Of a stretch of DNA of 64,000 nucleotides, positions 23,801 to 35,924 are shown piece by piece. Both the position numbers and the translations under genes were made by a program. The DNA is taken from positions 7,554,764 through 7,618,763 of the forward strand of contig OV121094.1 in assembly GCA_921293015.1 (NCBI GenBank), given 5' to 3'. Every line of letters begins with the position of its first letter. Position 1 is the first letter of the stretch. Under the pieces are notes generated by a model. That model saw nothing but the letters and a program-made list of their open reading frames with translations. It had not been told where the DNA came from and ran no database searches. This DNA is from Phorcus lineatus. Taxonomy: Eukaryota > Mollusca > Gastropoda > Trochida > Trochidae.

Positions 23801-25144
23801 ACACCTTCACCAGGTCTGAACAGTTTACAAATTTAACTAACATGTCAGCTGAACAGTAGTTATTGTTGTGAGTATACTCAGATGTAAAAGTGTCGGATTC
23901 AGCTGTGATGCTAATCACTTTACAATATGCTGCCATAGGCTGGACAATTGTTAAACTGTTCAATTGATAGCATCCAGTCTTTATTGTAGGAATTCGAATT
24001 GAATGTGCATCTTCCTCTTAATGACATATATAATTAACAAAATTAGATCACAAACTAATATTGAATAGTTATGGTACCACTGTATTTTATCTAGTGATCT
24101 GCAAAAACTCTATGTTATAAATCAACTGATATATAGACAGTTGCTCAACAGACAAATTTATTCTTATTTTAGATGTGAATATGCTATGAAAAGGGTCATT
24201 CTAATCAATCACCTCCTTAAAAGCACGATATTTAGCACAGAAGCATATTTAGGGCATATAAGGACAGAAAATTTCTTCATAAGCAATAAAATACTTGAAA
24301 TTCTCTACTGAACAAAAACTATCTAAACTATTTAAAGCATTTGAGTACACTATAACTAATTTCTGAGAACAAAGGATGATGTATTCTTTTTAAGTTATAT
24401 CTGTAACTTCATTGATTTCTTATACATAGCATAATCTTTGCTAACGCATATTTACCATAAAGGTTGCCGTTTTTGTTCTTCAGAATTGATAATATTCCCT
24501 ATATCCTACTTCATGTGCTTTCATACCCTCCGGTCTCTTATAATCAACTACAAGAACTAAATAAAGGTGATTTTGGTAACGTTATTATTAATTTCTCTGA
24601 ATATCGTCTCTGAAATGGATAGGGTACAGTCCAGCTGATCGATTTTGCCAACACCATTATAATGTTATCATTCAAAGATACTTTTTGTAATAGGATTTAA
24701 TGGGGTTTTTTTACTCAGATATTGAAATTGTGTCAACAAAATGTCTGACAGTAATTTAAATAATCTTCTTCGTACCAGCCAGTATCGTTATTGCTAATTT
24801 ATACCATATTAATAAATTGACATTAACAGTGGGCCAATAACCATCAGTGAGGCAAACACATATCAATATTGCAACAATTATTCAATTCACCATAGGCGTT
24901 TTATGGTTATAATAGCATATTGAATTAATTATTTTCAATTGCTTGGTACTTGTTAAATAATTTGTCAATGACTCTTCAACAACCGTTGTTGTTTCAAAAC
25001 CCCAAATAAAGACAATCAAAACCAACCAGAGTCCATGCAATTTTATGAGGTAGTTTATATTGTTCATGTAACCATGGCAGCATCAGCATATATATATATA
25101 TATAGCAACGAGTCCATTCACCAATTTGAGCATAAACTAAAACA
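20818..25144. other. 3' UTR of the UBL-TM-ARM gene and intergenic DNA
   Basis: AT-rich sequence without a recognisable gene. Two overlapping poly(A) signals (AATAAA at 21439-21444 and again near 21448) are plausible ends of the upstream transcript. The only structured part is the 18-bp tandem repeat at 23544-23650. A TA-rich microsatellite lies at 25088-25104, about 40 bp before the next start codon, and could serve as a TATA-like element. Confidence 0.5.
23544..23650. repeat. 18-bp tandem repeat, about six copies
   Basis: Six consecutive units of CAAATTGGTAATACACC type occur with a period of 18 bp and only one or two substitutions per unit. It is noncoding minisatellite DNA. Confidence 0.85.
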
Positions 25145-28100
25145 ATGTTGCCCATCGCATGCCTTCTATTGGCTCCAGTTGCCTATGTTGTGTGCACTTC
25201 GCTAAAGAATCTCTACAAATGGTGGAAATTACGACAATATTTCCATCGTATCCCTGGATATAAAGACTACCATTATCTCTTGGGAAACTTGCCGTCGGTA
25301 AGTAGTCTTTGAATAGTGTGTTAGCGGCATTAGTGATAATCCTTAAATAGCGTTAAAAGCACAGGCCTATCGGGGTATTTTTGTGGAAAATAAAGGGACT
25401 TTACTGTTTATACAGTTTGTTATAAGTACATGTTTTGAACACAACCCAGTTGAAAAGAGTTACTTAGAGTTACATTTTGGTTGACTTAGATTCGATAACT
25501 TGATAAATAACAGCGTTGAAAAAATCCACGACAATGAGAGGTGAAGCCATTAATCGGTAGTAATTAGAGTGTGAAAAGTTTTGCTATGTACAGCATTACA
25601 AGGCATCTTATTAAAATTATTTGTAATGTGTCAATTTCAATCCATTCATATAGTTTATTTTTATAATGTTGCAAAATAAATGAAAGCACGTTTTTTAAGT
25701 TTGAGCAACTTAATAGAAATCGGCGTGAGAATTTTAAATAGGGAAGAGATCTTATTTAGTGATTATTTGCAATATTACTGTGTATGTAATTTCGGCTTCA
25801 GCACCAATCGAAGGGTGTTGGTCAGTTAACGTCGAGAACTTATAATTGTTATGTGTTTGGCATTTTTGAAAAATATGAAATGTTTTGTATGAATGTCATC
25901 AAAATTTGTAATCATAATCGGGATGTTATGAGTATAAATCAAAAGAAAATACTATGAAAACATCGGAGTACATAAGATAAACCTATATTTGAAAATGTCA
26001 TAGGCAACTTTACCACAAACAAAGGTAGAATAAAGTGTTCCAAGAACACACTTATGGTAATTCATGAACGTTCTTGAATTAATAGTTTGGGTTGATTCAT
26101 GAAATGCTTGACCCTTTGAGGAAAACACATTTGACATTAACCAAAATTTGAAGAATTGAAAAATTTGCCGGTGGCCCTTAAAGGGACACAGTGTATGTTG
26201 TTTGAGCCACATATGTCAAACTTAATGGTTTTATCTTATCGAGAAGAGTTGGTTTGTTCTGTAAATCAGCATCTAGGTGCTTGTTAGTTCTATGTAGTTA
26301 CAATAAATAGGTTAAAGTCGTGAAATGTGACCGAAAACCGGTCAATGTCGCACGTCAATGTCTCAAACGTAATTTTTTTAACTGTCTTAAAGAAGACACA
26401 AAGACACATAATGATTGGTAGTTTATAGTAGGTCACTTGACCAATGTATAAATAAATTGGACGTAGAATTTAGACTTCCTGTGGCTGTTTTTCATAGATC
26501 TTTGAAAACATGAAAATGTCATAGCTTTGGCATTTTAGCGTTAAAATTGCAACTTTGGAGGGGCGATTTGATCTTAACTCAATACATATAGTATTTTGGC
26601 TCTTATTTCAGCCTCAGAATAAATCATCAAACATACTCAGTCAGTGTCACTTTTAAGTTTTCTCTATCTATTGCAGTTAACTATAGACGAAGATGACAAG
26701 AGAGTGCTATTCTACGAGAGTGCAATGAAGTTTCCCCGCTTCAGTCGGATCTGGTTTGGTCCCATCTTCCCCGTGATCTCAGTTCACCACCCGGAGACAA
26801 TAGCACTAGTTCTCAAGGCTAAAAGTAAGGAATCGTCATCGTGTGATAAACGAAGGTTGTCTTGTATGATTTTTGGTAAATGCAAGTTATGATTTAAAAT
26901 TCTATATCTTCCTAAGCCTTTCTTTCAGTTATTAACAGATATATCATATATGAGGCATCTGATTAACAGTCATTGTGATGTGGTGGAGCAGATAGTCTCC
27001 CCCAAAAAGTGCTTCCATAGAAGTAATATATCTCCCTGCGTTTCATCTGTAATAAATTTTGGAAGCGCATTGCTGACAGAAGTGAGAAAAATTTACGAAA
27101 CTTCTTATTAGATTATACTTTTGTCTAATTAGGAAATATTTGCATCTATTTAAATGCTACATGTAGTTTTTTCTATTTAGATGGCAGTTTTATCTATTTA
27201 GATGATATTTTCATTTAATTAGATGATAGTTTGATCTAATTAGACTTAGTTTCATCATCGTATCCAACATCTAATAAGATGATATTTTAATCTAATAAGA
27301 TGATACTTTAATATAATTAGATGATACTTTTATCCAATCAAATTATCCTTTTGTATTTTGTCTCATCTCTGGCAGCATTGAGCTTCCAGAACAATTCGAT
27401 CGTTTTCTCGTGACTGAAAAGATTGGTTGAAATCGTTGAGTTCCATCGCCATGAGCACATAAATATGCTCAAGTTGTATCAGGGGTTAGGTTGAGAAAAA
27501 ATATCTACCTGATAGCCGTTAGATCTACCTGTCAAGACATTACCGTTTATATTTTGTATTCTCCTTTCTTTCAATTTTTTAGCGAAAACGTTTGTTTTTA
27601 ATATCGCAACGTATGTTTGTAATTGTCAATTCAACCTACAAAGCACTTATCGATGTTACATGATTTTCTGTTTCTAAAATGTAGCAGGTTTTATTCAAAA
27701 CTGATTTGAATTGGGGGAAATAAATTTAGTTTTATATCCTTTATTTTCACCCAGATTTTCACTTGTATATTTAATCATCCTCCTAACAAAAAATTACATC
27801 ACCCTTTTTCTTCATAATATCGTATTTATAACAATTATTAACAAGACAATCAACAAATCACAAATAAAGAAAATAAAGAATATTTATCCCTCAAATTTCA
27901 GCCTCCAAACAACCCAAGAATTCTTTCTACACCTGGGGTTTACAGATGCTGAGGCCATACATTGGGGACGGGCTTGTCCTAGCAAACGGAAAGAAGTGGA
28001 AACGGAGCCGAAAACTGATGCACAAGTACTTCAATCGGAGCGTTCTGCGCATGTCATTACCCGTGTTTAACGAGACGTCTGAAACGTTACTGGTCAGTAT

Positions 28101-31100
28101 GAACTTGCCGCGTTGCAAACAGAATGAGTCACCGTCCTCAGCGAAGCATTACTCGTGTCGGTCTCAAACACTCGCTTATTAAAGTCCTTTTACGTCAAAT
28201 ATAATGTGCCAGCGCATCAGCGTACTGCAGCCGAACTTTACAGTTCTATCAGAATTTTCTGGAGGTTGCAATCTCATCTTAACCCCGATGAGGGCGCTGC
28301 ACTCTCACGACGAATATAATGTGCCAGCCCACCAGCGTACTGCAGCCGAACTTTATAGTCCTATCAGAATTTTCTGGAGGTTGCAATCTCATCTTAACCC
28401 TGATGAGGGCGCTGCACTCTCACGACGAATCTTAGCGCAATACAGCAAGGCTTGAATCAGCCAGTGATTAAGACTAGCGTGAGTTATGCTTTGTAGTGGA
28501 AGTTGAGATTGAACTTGTTGAGAGTATTCTCAATTTAGGTGATTTTAGTACTTCAAAACTTTTTGAAGAAGACATGGGACCCTAGAAATCGAACGCGCTT
28601 TAGAAAAAATTTGCGCCAATGTTTTATTGTTTTGAATACGTCTCTCTTAAATAAATGAACTACATTTGTTAGAGTTAAGACTTATCCGCACACTGGCATA
28701 AATCGCTTTTGTTTATATCGACGCCTTTCTAACGCCCAATTCACGACATGCTGTATGACGGGAACGTCACTTATATTCGTGGTAATTTTGTCTGTCTGTA
28801 TCACATGCATCTGATATAAATGACAAATTGAAATTGCCTTTTATAAAAAAAACTAAAGTGTTCTTCATGTCCGTATTTTTAACTCAATATTGATATTAAC
28901 ATGATAAGTACATGGTAGGCCATCAAAGTTAAATTTTAAAAGAAAAACGTCGGCTTTAACTACGTTTCAGTAGTTTCAGAGAAAAAACCGGATGAACATG
29001 CCAAAAATGGTTTTTAAATTTCTCTTTTTCGTCAAAAAATGTTACATGTTTTTTTATTTCTCCAATCACTGTCATTAATTTTCTTTAAGTAGAAGTACTT
29101 TATATCCCCGTATGCCATGATTTGTATCTAGAAGGATTCCGATTTTATTCATATACCTCTTGGGTAATAATCTCTATATTTGCATAACGAGACGACAAAT
29201 GTCTGTTACAGGGAAAGGTGGAGAAGTTTGCCGAGTCGGGGGAAGTCTTCGAGTTCACGGTGCTGTCAAAGATGTGTACTCTAGACGCCTTGCTCCAGCT
29301 TGCTTTCTCCATGAAGTCTAACTGCCAGAATGTGTAAATAAAATGTTTTTATTGTGTTGATCATGAGATTGAAGGGCCATCTACTGAAGTCATATATGCT
29401 AAACTGAATGAATAAAATCATCTTATTTAGAAGTGCTGGCTGCAGCTGAAAAGAATCATTCTACTGTTTATCGATCCAAAAGAGTGACATTAAAATGGGA
29501 GAAAGACGCGATGCTGATCGAAAACCAGACACTGATGCTCGTGAATATGTCTAAAGTATTTTGATAAACTTATCTAAAACTAGCAGTGAAAACATTTCTG
29601 TTGATAGTGTTTCAAAGGTTATATAACTTTACGGATGTAGATGGTACGCATGATTACGGATTTTCCACACCCATAAGGGTATTGTCTCTGAGAACTAAAA
29701 ATTGGATAAAGACAGGAAATGTCTTAAATGAATAAAATCATATTTTGCATTTTGCACATATGAGGGCCAAATATGATACGTTAAAATGACTGAATATCTC
29801 ACTAAACCATATATTTTAGGATCAGCACGTAATCTTACTTGCATGGATATATAATTTCAATATTCACAGCGTCACTTATGCTAAACCATTTCGTCAAATT
29901 GTTCCGCCTACATTCATAATGTTTTGAATATATGTTAATATTCCTTTGACATCTTTTTACTAACATTTTTTAAAAGGAGCCCTACCGTGTGTTTGTAACA
30001 CTTGCAGTATTTTGTAACAAATTTATTTGATTTACATTACTTTAAAATCACAAAATGTACCCACCCTTCTCGTTGTAATGATGTTACAAAGGACGAAATG
30101 CAAGAAAACATTAGATGCTTAGCGCCATTGTATATATATACACTACAGGGCGCTGCTTAATCGTATAAAGTATGTATATTATAGTATAGTTCATTATAAC
30201 CAAATGAAAAAAACATGTTCTGAAAAATGTTTGGCTGGCGATAGAATCACGTTTCAAAGGGGCAGTCACAACTTTCAGGACAAAATGATCTCTCGATGAC
30301 GAAAATATATGTTTCGAAATTCAAACCAATATCTTTTAGTCAAAAGAAGAAGTTTCATAACGAACGTACCATGATCGGTTAAGCTTTGCGAAACAATTTC
30401 CCCTTTAGAACTTTCATCTGTTAATCTGTTTCAGTTCAGTGCCTTACATCGATGCAACAAGAGAGCTGATCAGTCTCGTCTGGAAGCGAATGGAGTGAGT
30501 TTCATTGCTGTGCCGCCTAAAAAAATATGTAAACAGTTTGTGCCGATTTCCTTAGTTCACACTGCAATGTTTCATTTAAGTCAAGCCTATAACGCTTGCG
30601 TCCCTAATTCTAAACGAAATGAAGCTGAATATTGACTGTAAATAAATATTTTTTGTTAGGAACAATGCTAGAATTGCACTCCTTACGAGTTGTGTTTCCC
30701 TCATGATGGATTGATGGCTTGGTGTTTTGGAGGAGGGGGTTGACTTATGTCATAGCTCAAAAAAGTCAATTCAGATAGCCAGGTTTAAGTTTAAAAAATA
30801 GTAAGTAAGGTGGGTGGGGGTGGGGGTGGGGGGGGGGGGGGGGGGGGGGGGTGAGAACAGACTTGTTGGACTGAGGTTTTGATAGTTGAAATTTTCATAG
30901 CCTTACTTCTTGATTAACTTTTACTTATCATTAACTGAGTTGTTCTCTCATTGCTCCTGAAGATTTCTCCAAGTTAGATAATCTTCCTGGCCACAAATAT
31001 ATAACTTTGATTTAATTTTCCGACAAGGATTATGAGATCTGCAACTATTTAAATGGTACTTTGTTTCTTGGTGTAGTGTATTCGTGGCCTAGAAGATGAC

Positions 31101-34100
31101 CAAGTTAAGGGCTGAAAATGAATAAAATCATTTGTGCACAATTAATAATAACTAGTCTTGAAAGGTTTATTGACATGTAATTCAATGAATAAGTCGAGCG
31201 TGATCTCTCACTTTTGGCCGGGTACTGTTGCTTGTGTTAGCGGAACATAATTTCTATGTCTGGTTGCATCTTTACTCTATATAGGTTTTGTACATTGCCA
31301 TGATTTCATGAATACTGGTTTTCAAGAAACTTTGAATCTTTTTTATTGTGAGTGGCATGCTCATGTTTAAACCAATCGTTCACATTTGTTTTTACAAAGC
31401 ATTAAATGTTGACTCGTTTTTGTTCAATGATATTTTTATTTTCTATATCAATAATTCAACAACGTATTTTAACACTTTAAAAAACAAAAACTTCAAAGTA
31501 ATTCGTGTGATTTTGTCTGGCTGTAGAGTTGTTGATACAGTATTATTTCTATCTTATAATTTCAGAAATGTATTCCATGGGATTAATTTGCTATATAAAT
31601 ACACGGACGACGGAAAGAAATTCGCCAAGGCCTGTGACTATGTTCATGGGGTCACAGAAGACGTTATAAGGAAGAAAATGGAAGCGTTGGTAATGTCTTA
31701 GGGGAATTGAATACAAATGTGATAAATGCATACCTCTGATGGCAATGAAATCAATTAGGCAAAATAATAAGCATCTGTAAATCTAGTTTTCTGAACTATT
31801 GGTTGTGTTCATAATTTCCTCATTCAAACACTCATACAAGTGTACCCTTTAGAGTGTTTGGAAGATACCAAGTGCACAGTCCGAAACCCCGAGTTTCGGA
31901 TAATTGCTGTTATATTAAGTCGCTAGATGTTGTTTCACATTTGTCCATAAAATAATCAAGTGGTGAAATTCCTCTTTTTTCATTTAGTGTTAGTATAAGC
32001 GTGTTTTCCATAGTTAAGAGTATGCTCCGACCTCATTTTCAGATACCCATACATTTTATTAGCTACATTCGCTACATGGTCCATGAGGAAATATCTGCCC
32101 TGCGCTTTTAAATTCATATCCTCTACTTTCCAGGGCTTCAGGTTCCGATACTCTTCACCTCTCTTTTTCATTGGGAAATTTTATACGCAAACTACCTGTC
32201 CTTGAGTCTTCATATAAAACAATAAACATTGAAACGGCTTGATACTATGAGAATGAAACAAGTATCTTTTAAAGATGAGTTTTGAATAGTCCGTTTCAAC
32301 ACATGCTTATGAAAAAAAGAAATTTAAGAATTTAGGAAACCTTCCTCTCTGTAACGCGATGACAAAGAAAGTGTTACTCTATGCCTCTAGCCAATTTCCT
32401 AATTATAAGCCAAAGACGACTGCTAATAAGCTAATGAATACATCTGTTTCCTGTATGCACCAGAAAGAGAACCCGGACCTTAGCAAGAAGGAGTTTTTGG
32501 ACTTAACTGACATCTTGTTGACTGCCAAGGATGAATCAGGTCAAGGGTTGACTTTCAAAGAGGTCAGGGATGAAGTGGACACCATGTTTGCTGCAGGTAA
32601 ACATTATGAATTATCATCTCTAACTTAGTATTGCCAGGGACGAGATCAACACCATGTTTGTAGTAGATACGTGTCATGTACATTTAAAAATATGAATCGT
32701 GGCATATTTTTCATATTTGTACCTAATGCCAGGTACGAAATCGACGATGGTGCACAGTATTTTCCTGTCATAAATACTGGTATACAAAATAATTACTAGT
32801 AATATCACAACATTGAAACGATGTTTACAATAGGTCCGTTTTTAGGGTTCTTTTTCAATAAGCATAAGCATAAGTGGTCATCCATTTCACTGTCATATGT
32901 GTACATCAGGCAAGAGATGGGGTAGGAACCAAAGCCCATTTGTTTCCTTAGAATAAGATGATCGTACCTCAGTGTTATTGGCACTCTTAGGGCTTAGTGT
33001 AGTTATGTCTAGATATACAGAAGTGCTAAGATTACACATTACACATTGGCCTTGCGACTATCTAAGCACTTAGAGAGCATCGACTATCAAGGTGAACAGT
33101 AATTGTAATTGATGAAATTTTACTCTATTTCATTTGAATCATATTGAGATCTTATCATCGATAGGGCATGAGACGACTGCGTCATCGATCGGCTGGATGA
33201 TCTACTGTTTGGCAAAGAACCCGGATTGCCAGGCACGTGCTCAGGCGGAAGTTGACAGCGTGCTAGCCGGACGAGACACTGACTACATTGAGTGGTAATT
33301 AATTCAAAATGACCCTACAAATAACCGATACTCTTCACAGCATTTGCCTCCTTGCACCATAGATAAGTAGATAAGAAGACAACGAATTTACTTAAAATCA
33401 AGCCTGATGAGAGTATCGATGCAAACGAAACACATTTCATCATTCTCCTGTTATACACAAACAAGGTCATTAAGTAATTCTGTCTGGTGTTAAGATTCTT
33501 AATACCAGGAGAAATGCATTCAAAACCTATATATTTACTTTCTAAGGTCCGATGTAGCAAAACTGGAATACCTAGGCCAATGCATGAATGAGACGATGCG
33601 ACTGTTTCCTTCCATTCCCCTCGTTGGAAAACATTTAGAAGAAGACGTCACCATTGATGGTATGTATAATTGGTTTAACATAAAGATGCAGGAGTTAATG
33701 TCCATTAAAGTGCTTTTAAGGAACATACATGAACATTTGTCACTGACCTCTGAATCGAATTCATTACGTCATTAAAATGTGATTTTAATGTTTCTTTACG
33801 GAATATTTTTCTTCGATAAATTTCCTCTTTTCAGTTCATATGAAAGCAAATTGAAGTCTATATTCTGTAAGAAGATTGAGTAATGTATTATGATGAAATC
33901 GAAACTGGGCTTGAAGGGAGGTTCTTGAGTTTTTTGTGAATCTATGTCCTGATGGGTTTTCCGCCTCAAACTCTCATGTCTTTCCTGTCAAAATTTTATA
34001 AGTTTTAAGATTAAATCAAAATTACTGATATATATTCAATCACGTCTTTTCAGGCTGGACTATCCCTACAGGAACTTTGATGTCTGTGCATATCTTACAG

Positions 34101-35924
34101 TGCGGAATTAATCCACATGTTTGGGAAGATCCATTGGAGTTTCGACCCGAGAGATTTTCTCCTGAAAACAAGGACAAGATTCCATCTCTTGCATTCTTAC
34201 CATTTAGCAGCGGAGAAAGGTAAGAGCGCTTGAAATTTGCACCAGTTCTATCATTTGGCACTTGAAAATAAGTAAGCTCTCTACCATTTGGCAATTGAAA
34301 TGTCAGCATCCTACCATTTAGCAGGTGAAAAATGTAAGCTTTCGACCAATTGGCATTTGAAAATAGAAATCTTTCTACAATTTGCATTGGTATTTGAAAT
34401 ATGTAAGCTGATACCTTTTAGCATTGGACAATTGTAAGCTTTCGACTTTTTAGCATTGGGAAAAATTGAGCTGCCTGCCATTTGTCATTTGAAAATTTAA
34501 GCTTTCGAATTTTATGCATTGGAAATATGTAAGATTTCGACTATTTGACATCGAAAAAAGCAATCTTTCGACATTTGGAAGATGGCAATCTTTTGTCATT
34601 TGAAGAAGGTTTTATTAAAATTATTTGGAATTTGAGAAATGTTGGTTTCTTACCAATTGGATGAATTAATGGAGTAAGGAAAGTTTGAAGTAAGGAAATA
34701 ACTTTCATAACATGTTGTATGTCAACTTTCCCTTTCACTTGGTTTTGGACAAATTTAGATCTCTTCTTGGCAGTGAAGATGTTTTACTTGTTTTATTAGA
34801 GAAAGTGAAGTTTGCTTTGGTTTTGGTTACCTACCATATTGTTTAAAGATAAGGCAAGATGTGCGATGTACTGGAGCATGCAACCGTTTCTAACAATCAG
34901 GTTCGAGAAAAAGCTTTGTATTTTAAAAATGGCATTGGTGAAATGTACGCTATCGTATAATCGGATATTCAGAGAAAATTATGGTGATCTAAGGTGGTTT
35001 CATTTTACAACCAACCACGTATTAATTGAACCCGCTCATGCTGCACTTTCCAACAATGTCTAAACGTAAAAATCGTCTATTCCAAATACGCATGTACATT
35101 TAAAAATATGAGGTTAACCGAAAAAAGACTTGTCAAACCTGTTTTTACCGACTTTACAAAGTATTTTGAAATTCTTGACAGATCCTGCATCGGGAGCCAA
35201 GTGGCTGTTGTTCAAGCCAAGATTACAGCTGCCAGACTTATCCGCAGGTAAGAGGTGTTTGAGTCCAACTGTTGACCATCTTTGCTTTTGCTTCATTAAT
35301 ATGGTACAATGTAAACGTTGAGGGTGTTCATTAGAGACTTTATATCCGACTTTTATATAACATAAAGATAGTAAGTAGTGTTGATGATATTGATTGTAAT
35401 GCTGATATTGATTGTAATTATGATATTGCTTGTAATGATGACGTTGATTGTAATGATGATATTGATTATAATGATGATATTGATTGTAATGATGATATTG
35501 ATTGTAATGATGACATTGATTGGTATTATGATATTGATTATAATGATGATATTGCTTTTGAGGGTGATGTTTGGTGATAAATGATTGTGATGATGATGGT
35601 TACAGTGATAACGATGCCGACAATAGTTATGATTGGGAGGATTATGATTTCGAGGACGATAACAATGATAATGATCAAGATTATTCTAAGGGTGATGATT
35701 ACAATCGTGGTGAAGCTAATTTCTTCCTAACAATAGAGCGCCCTCATTACCATTCCGATGTTCATCTTTTTTCTCTGTTCAGAATTACTTTCAAATTGGA
35801 CCCGACTCACCCAGTGAAGGTCTACCCGCAAATTGTAATGGCGGCACCGAATGGAATCAAGATGTACGCAGAGAAGCGGTTTCATGACAGAGAGAGTAGG
35901 TACCGCAGACCAAATTTTTCTTAA
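25145..35924 (+). CDS. Cytochrome P450, CYP4-clan, 515 aa
   Basis: A heme-thiolate monooxygenase of the endoplasmic reticulum; CYP4 enzymes typically hydroxylate fatty acids and eicosanoids, but the substrate cannot be read from sequence. Twelve exons join in one frame (1548 nt): 25145-25297, 26677-26824, 27902-28092, 29212-29333, 30435-30494, 31566-31689, 32464-32596, 33165-33294, 33547-33659, 34054-34219, 35182-35247, 35783-35924. Residues 1-20 form the N-terminal membrane anchor, followed by the proline hinge RIPGYKDYHYLLGNLP. The I-helix oxygen-binding motif AGHETT is at 310-315, ExxR is E369-R372 (ETMR), FRPERF is at 421-426 and the heme loop is FSSGERSCIG with ligand C449. All diagnostic residues are present and the length is normal. 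The heme loop is split by intron 10 between R447 and S448. AATAAA at 36171-36176 is the likely poly(A) signal. Confidence 0.94.
27107..27345. repeat. AT-rich minisatellite in P450 intron 2
   Basis: About ten degenerate units of roughly 22 bp of the type ATCTAATTAGATGATACTTT run in tandem, each with a small palindromic TCTAATTAGA core. Confidence 0.65.
28198..28427. repeat. 115-bp direct tandem duplication in P450 intron 3
   Basis: Unit one (28198-28312) and unit two (28313-28427) differ at only about six positions, so the duplication is young. Both begin AATATAATGTGCCAGC and end CACTCTCACGACG. The sequence is not recognised as coding. Confidence 0.9.
30810..30851 (+). repeat. G-rich tract with 24-base G run in P450 intron 5
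   Basis: GGGTGGGGGTGGGGGT leads into an uninterrupted run of about 24 G at 30828-30851. It can form G-quadruplexes on the coding strand of the pre-mRNA. The exact run length may be affected by sequencing error. Confidence 0.8.
34199..34610 (+). repeat. 32-bp minisatellite starting at the P450 exon 10 donor
   Basis: About twelve degenerate units with a period near 32 bp resemble ACCATTTAGCAGGTGAAAAA followed by TGTAAGCTTTCG. The first recognisable unit is the end of exon 10 itself: ACCATTTAGCAGCGGAGAAA followed by GGTAAGAGCGC. It spans the codons for PFSSGER and the splice donor. Several later units keep a GTAAG donor-like core (near 34267, 34331, 34400, 34433 and 34527). Confidence 0.75.
35370..35570 (+). 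repeat. 18-bp GATATTGATTGTAATGAT repeat in P450 intron 11
   Basis: About ten tandem units of 18 bp, GATATTGATTGTAATGAT type, lie between exons 11 and 12 of the P450 gene and grade into GAT-rich sequence up to about 35710. Open frames through this region are repeat artefacts. Confidence 0.8.

Noticed and set aside
35571-35924. 117-codon frame starting in a GAT-rich repeat
   Set aside because: Only the last 46 codons, after the AG at 35781-35782, are real (P450 exon 12); the Asp-rich start is translated intronic repeat.
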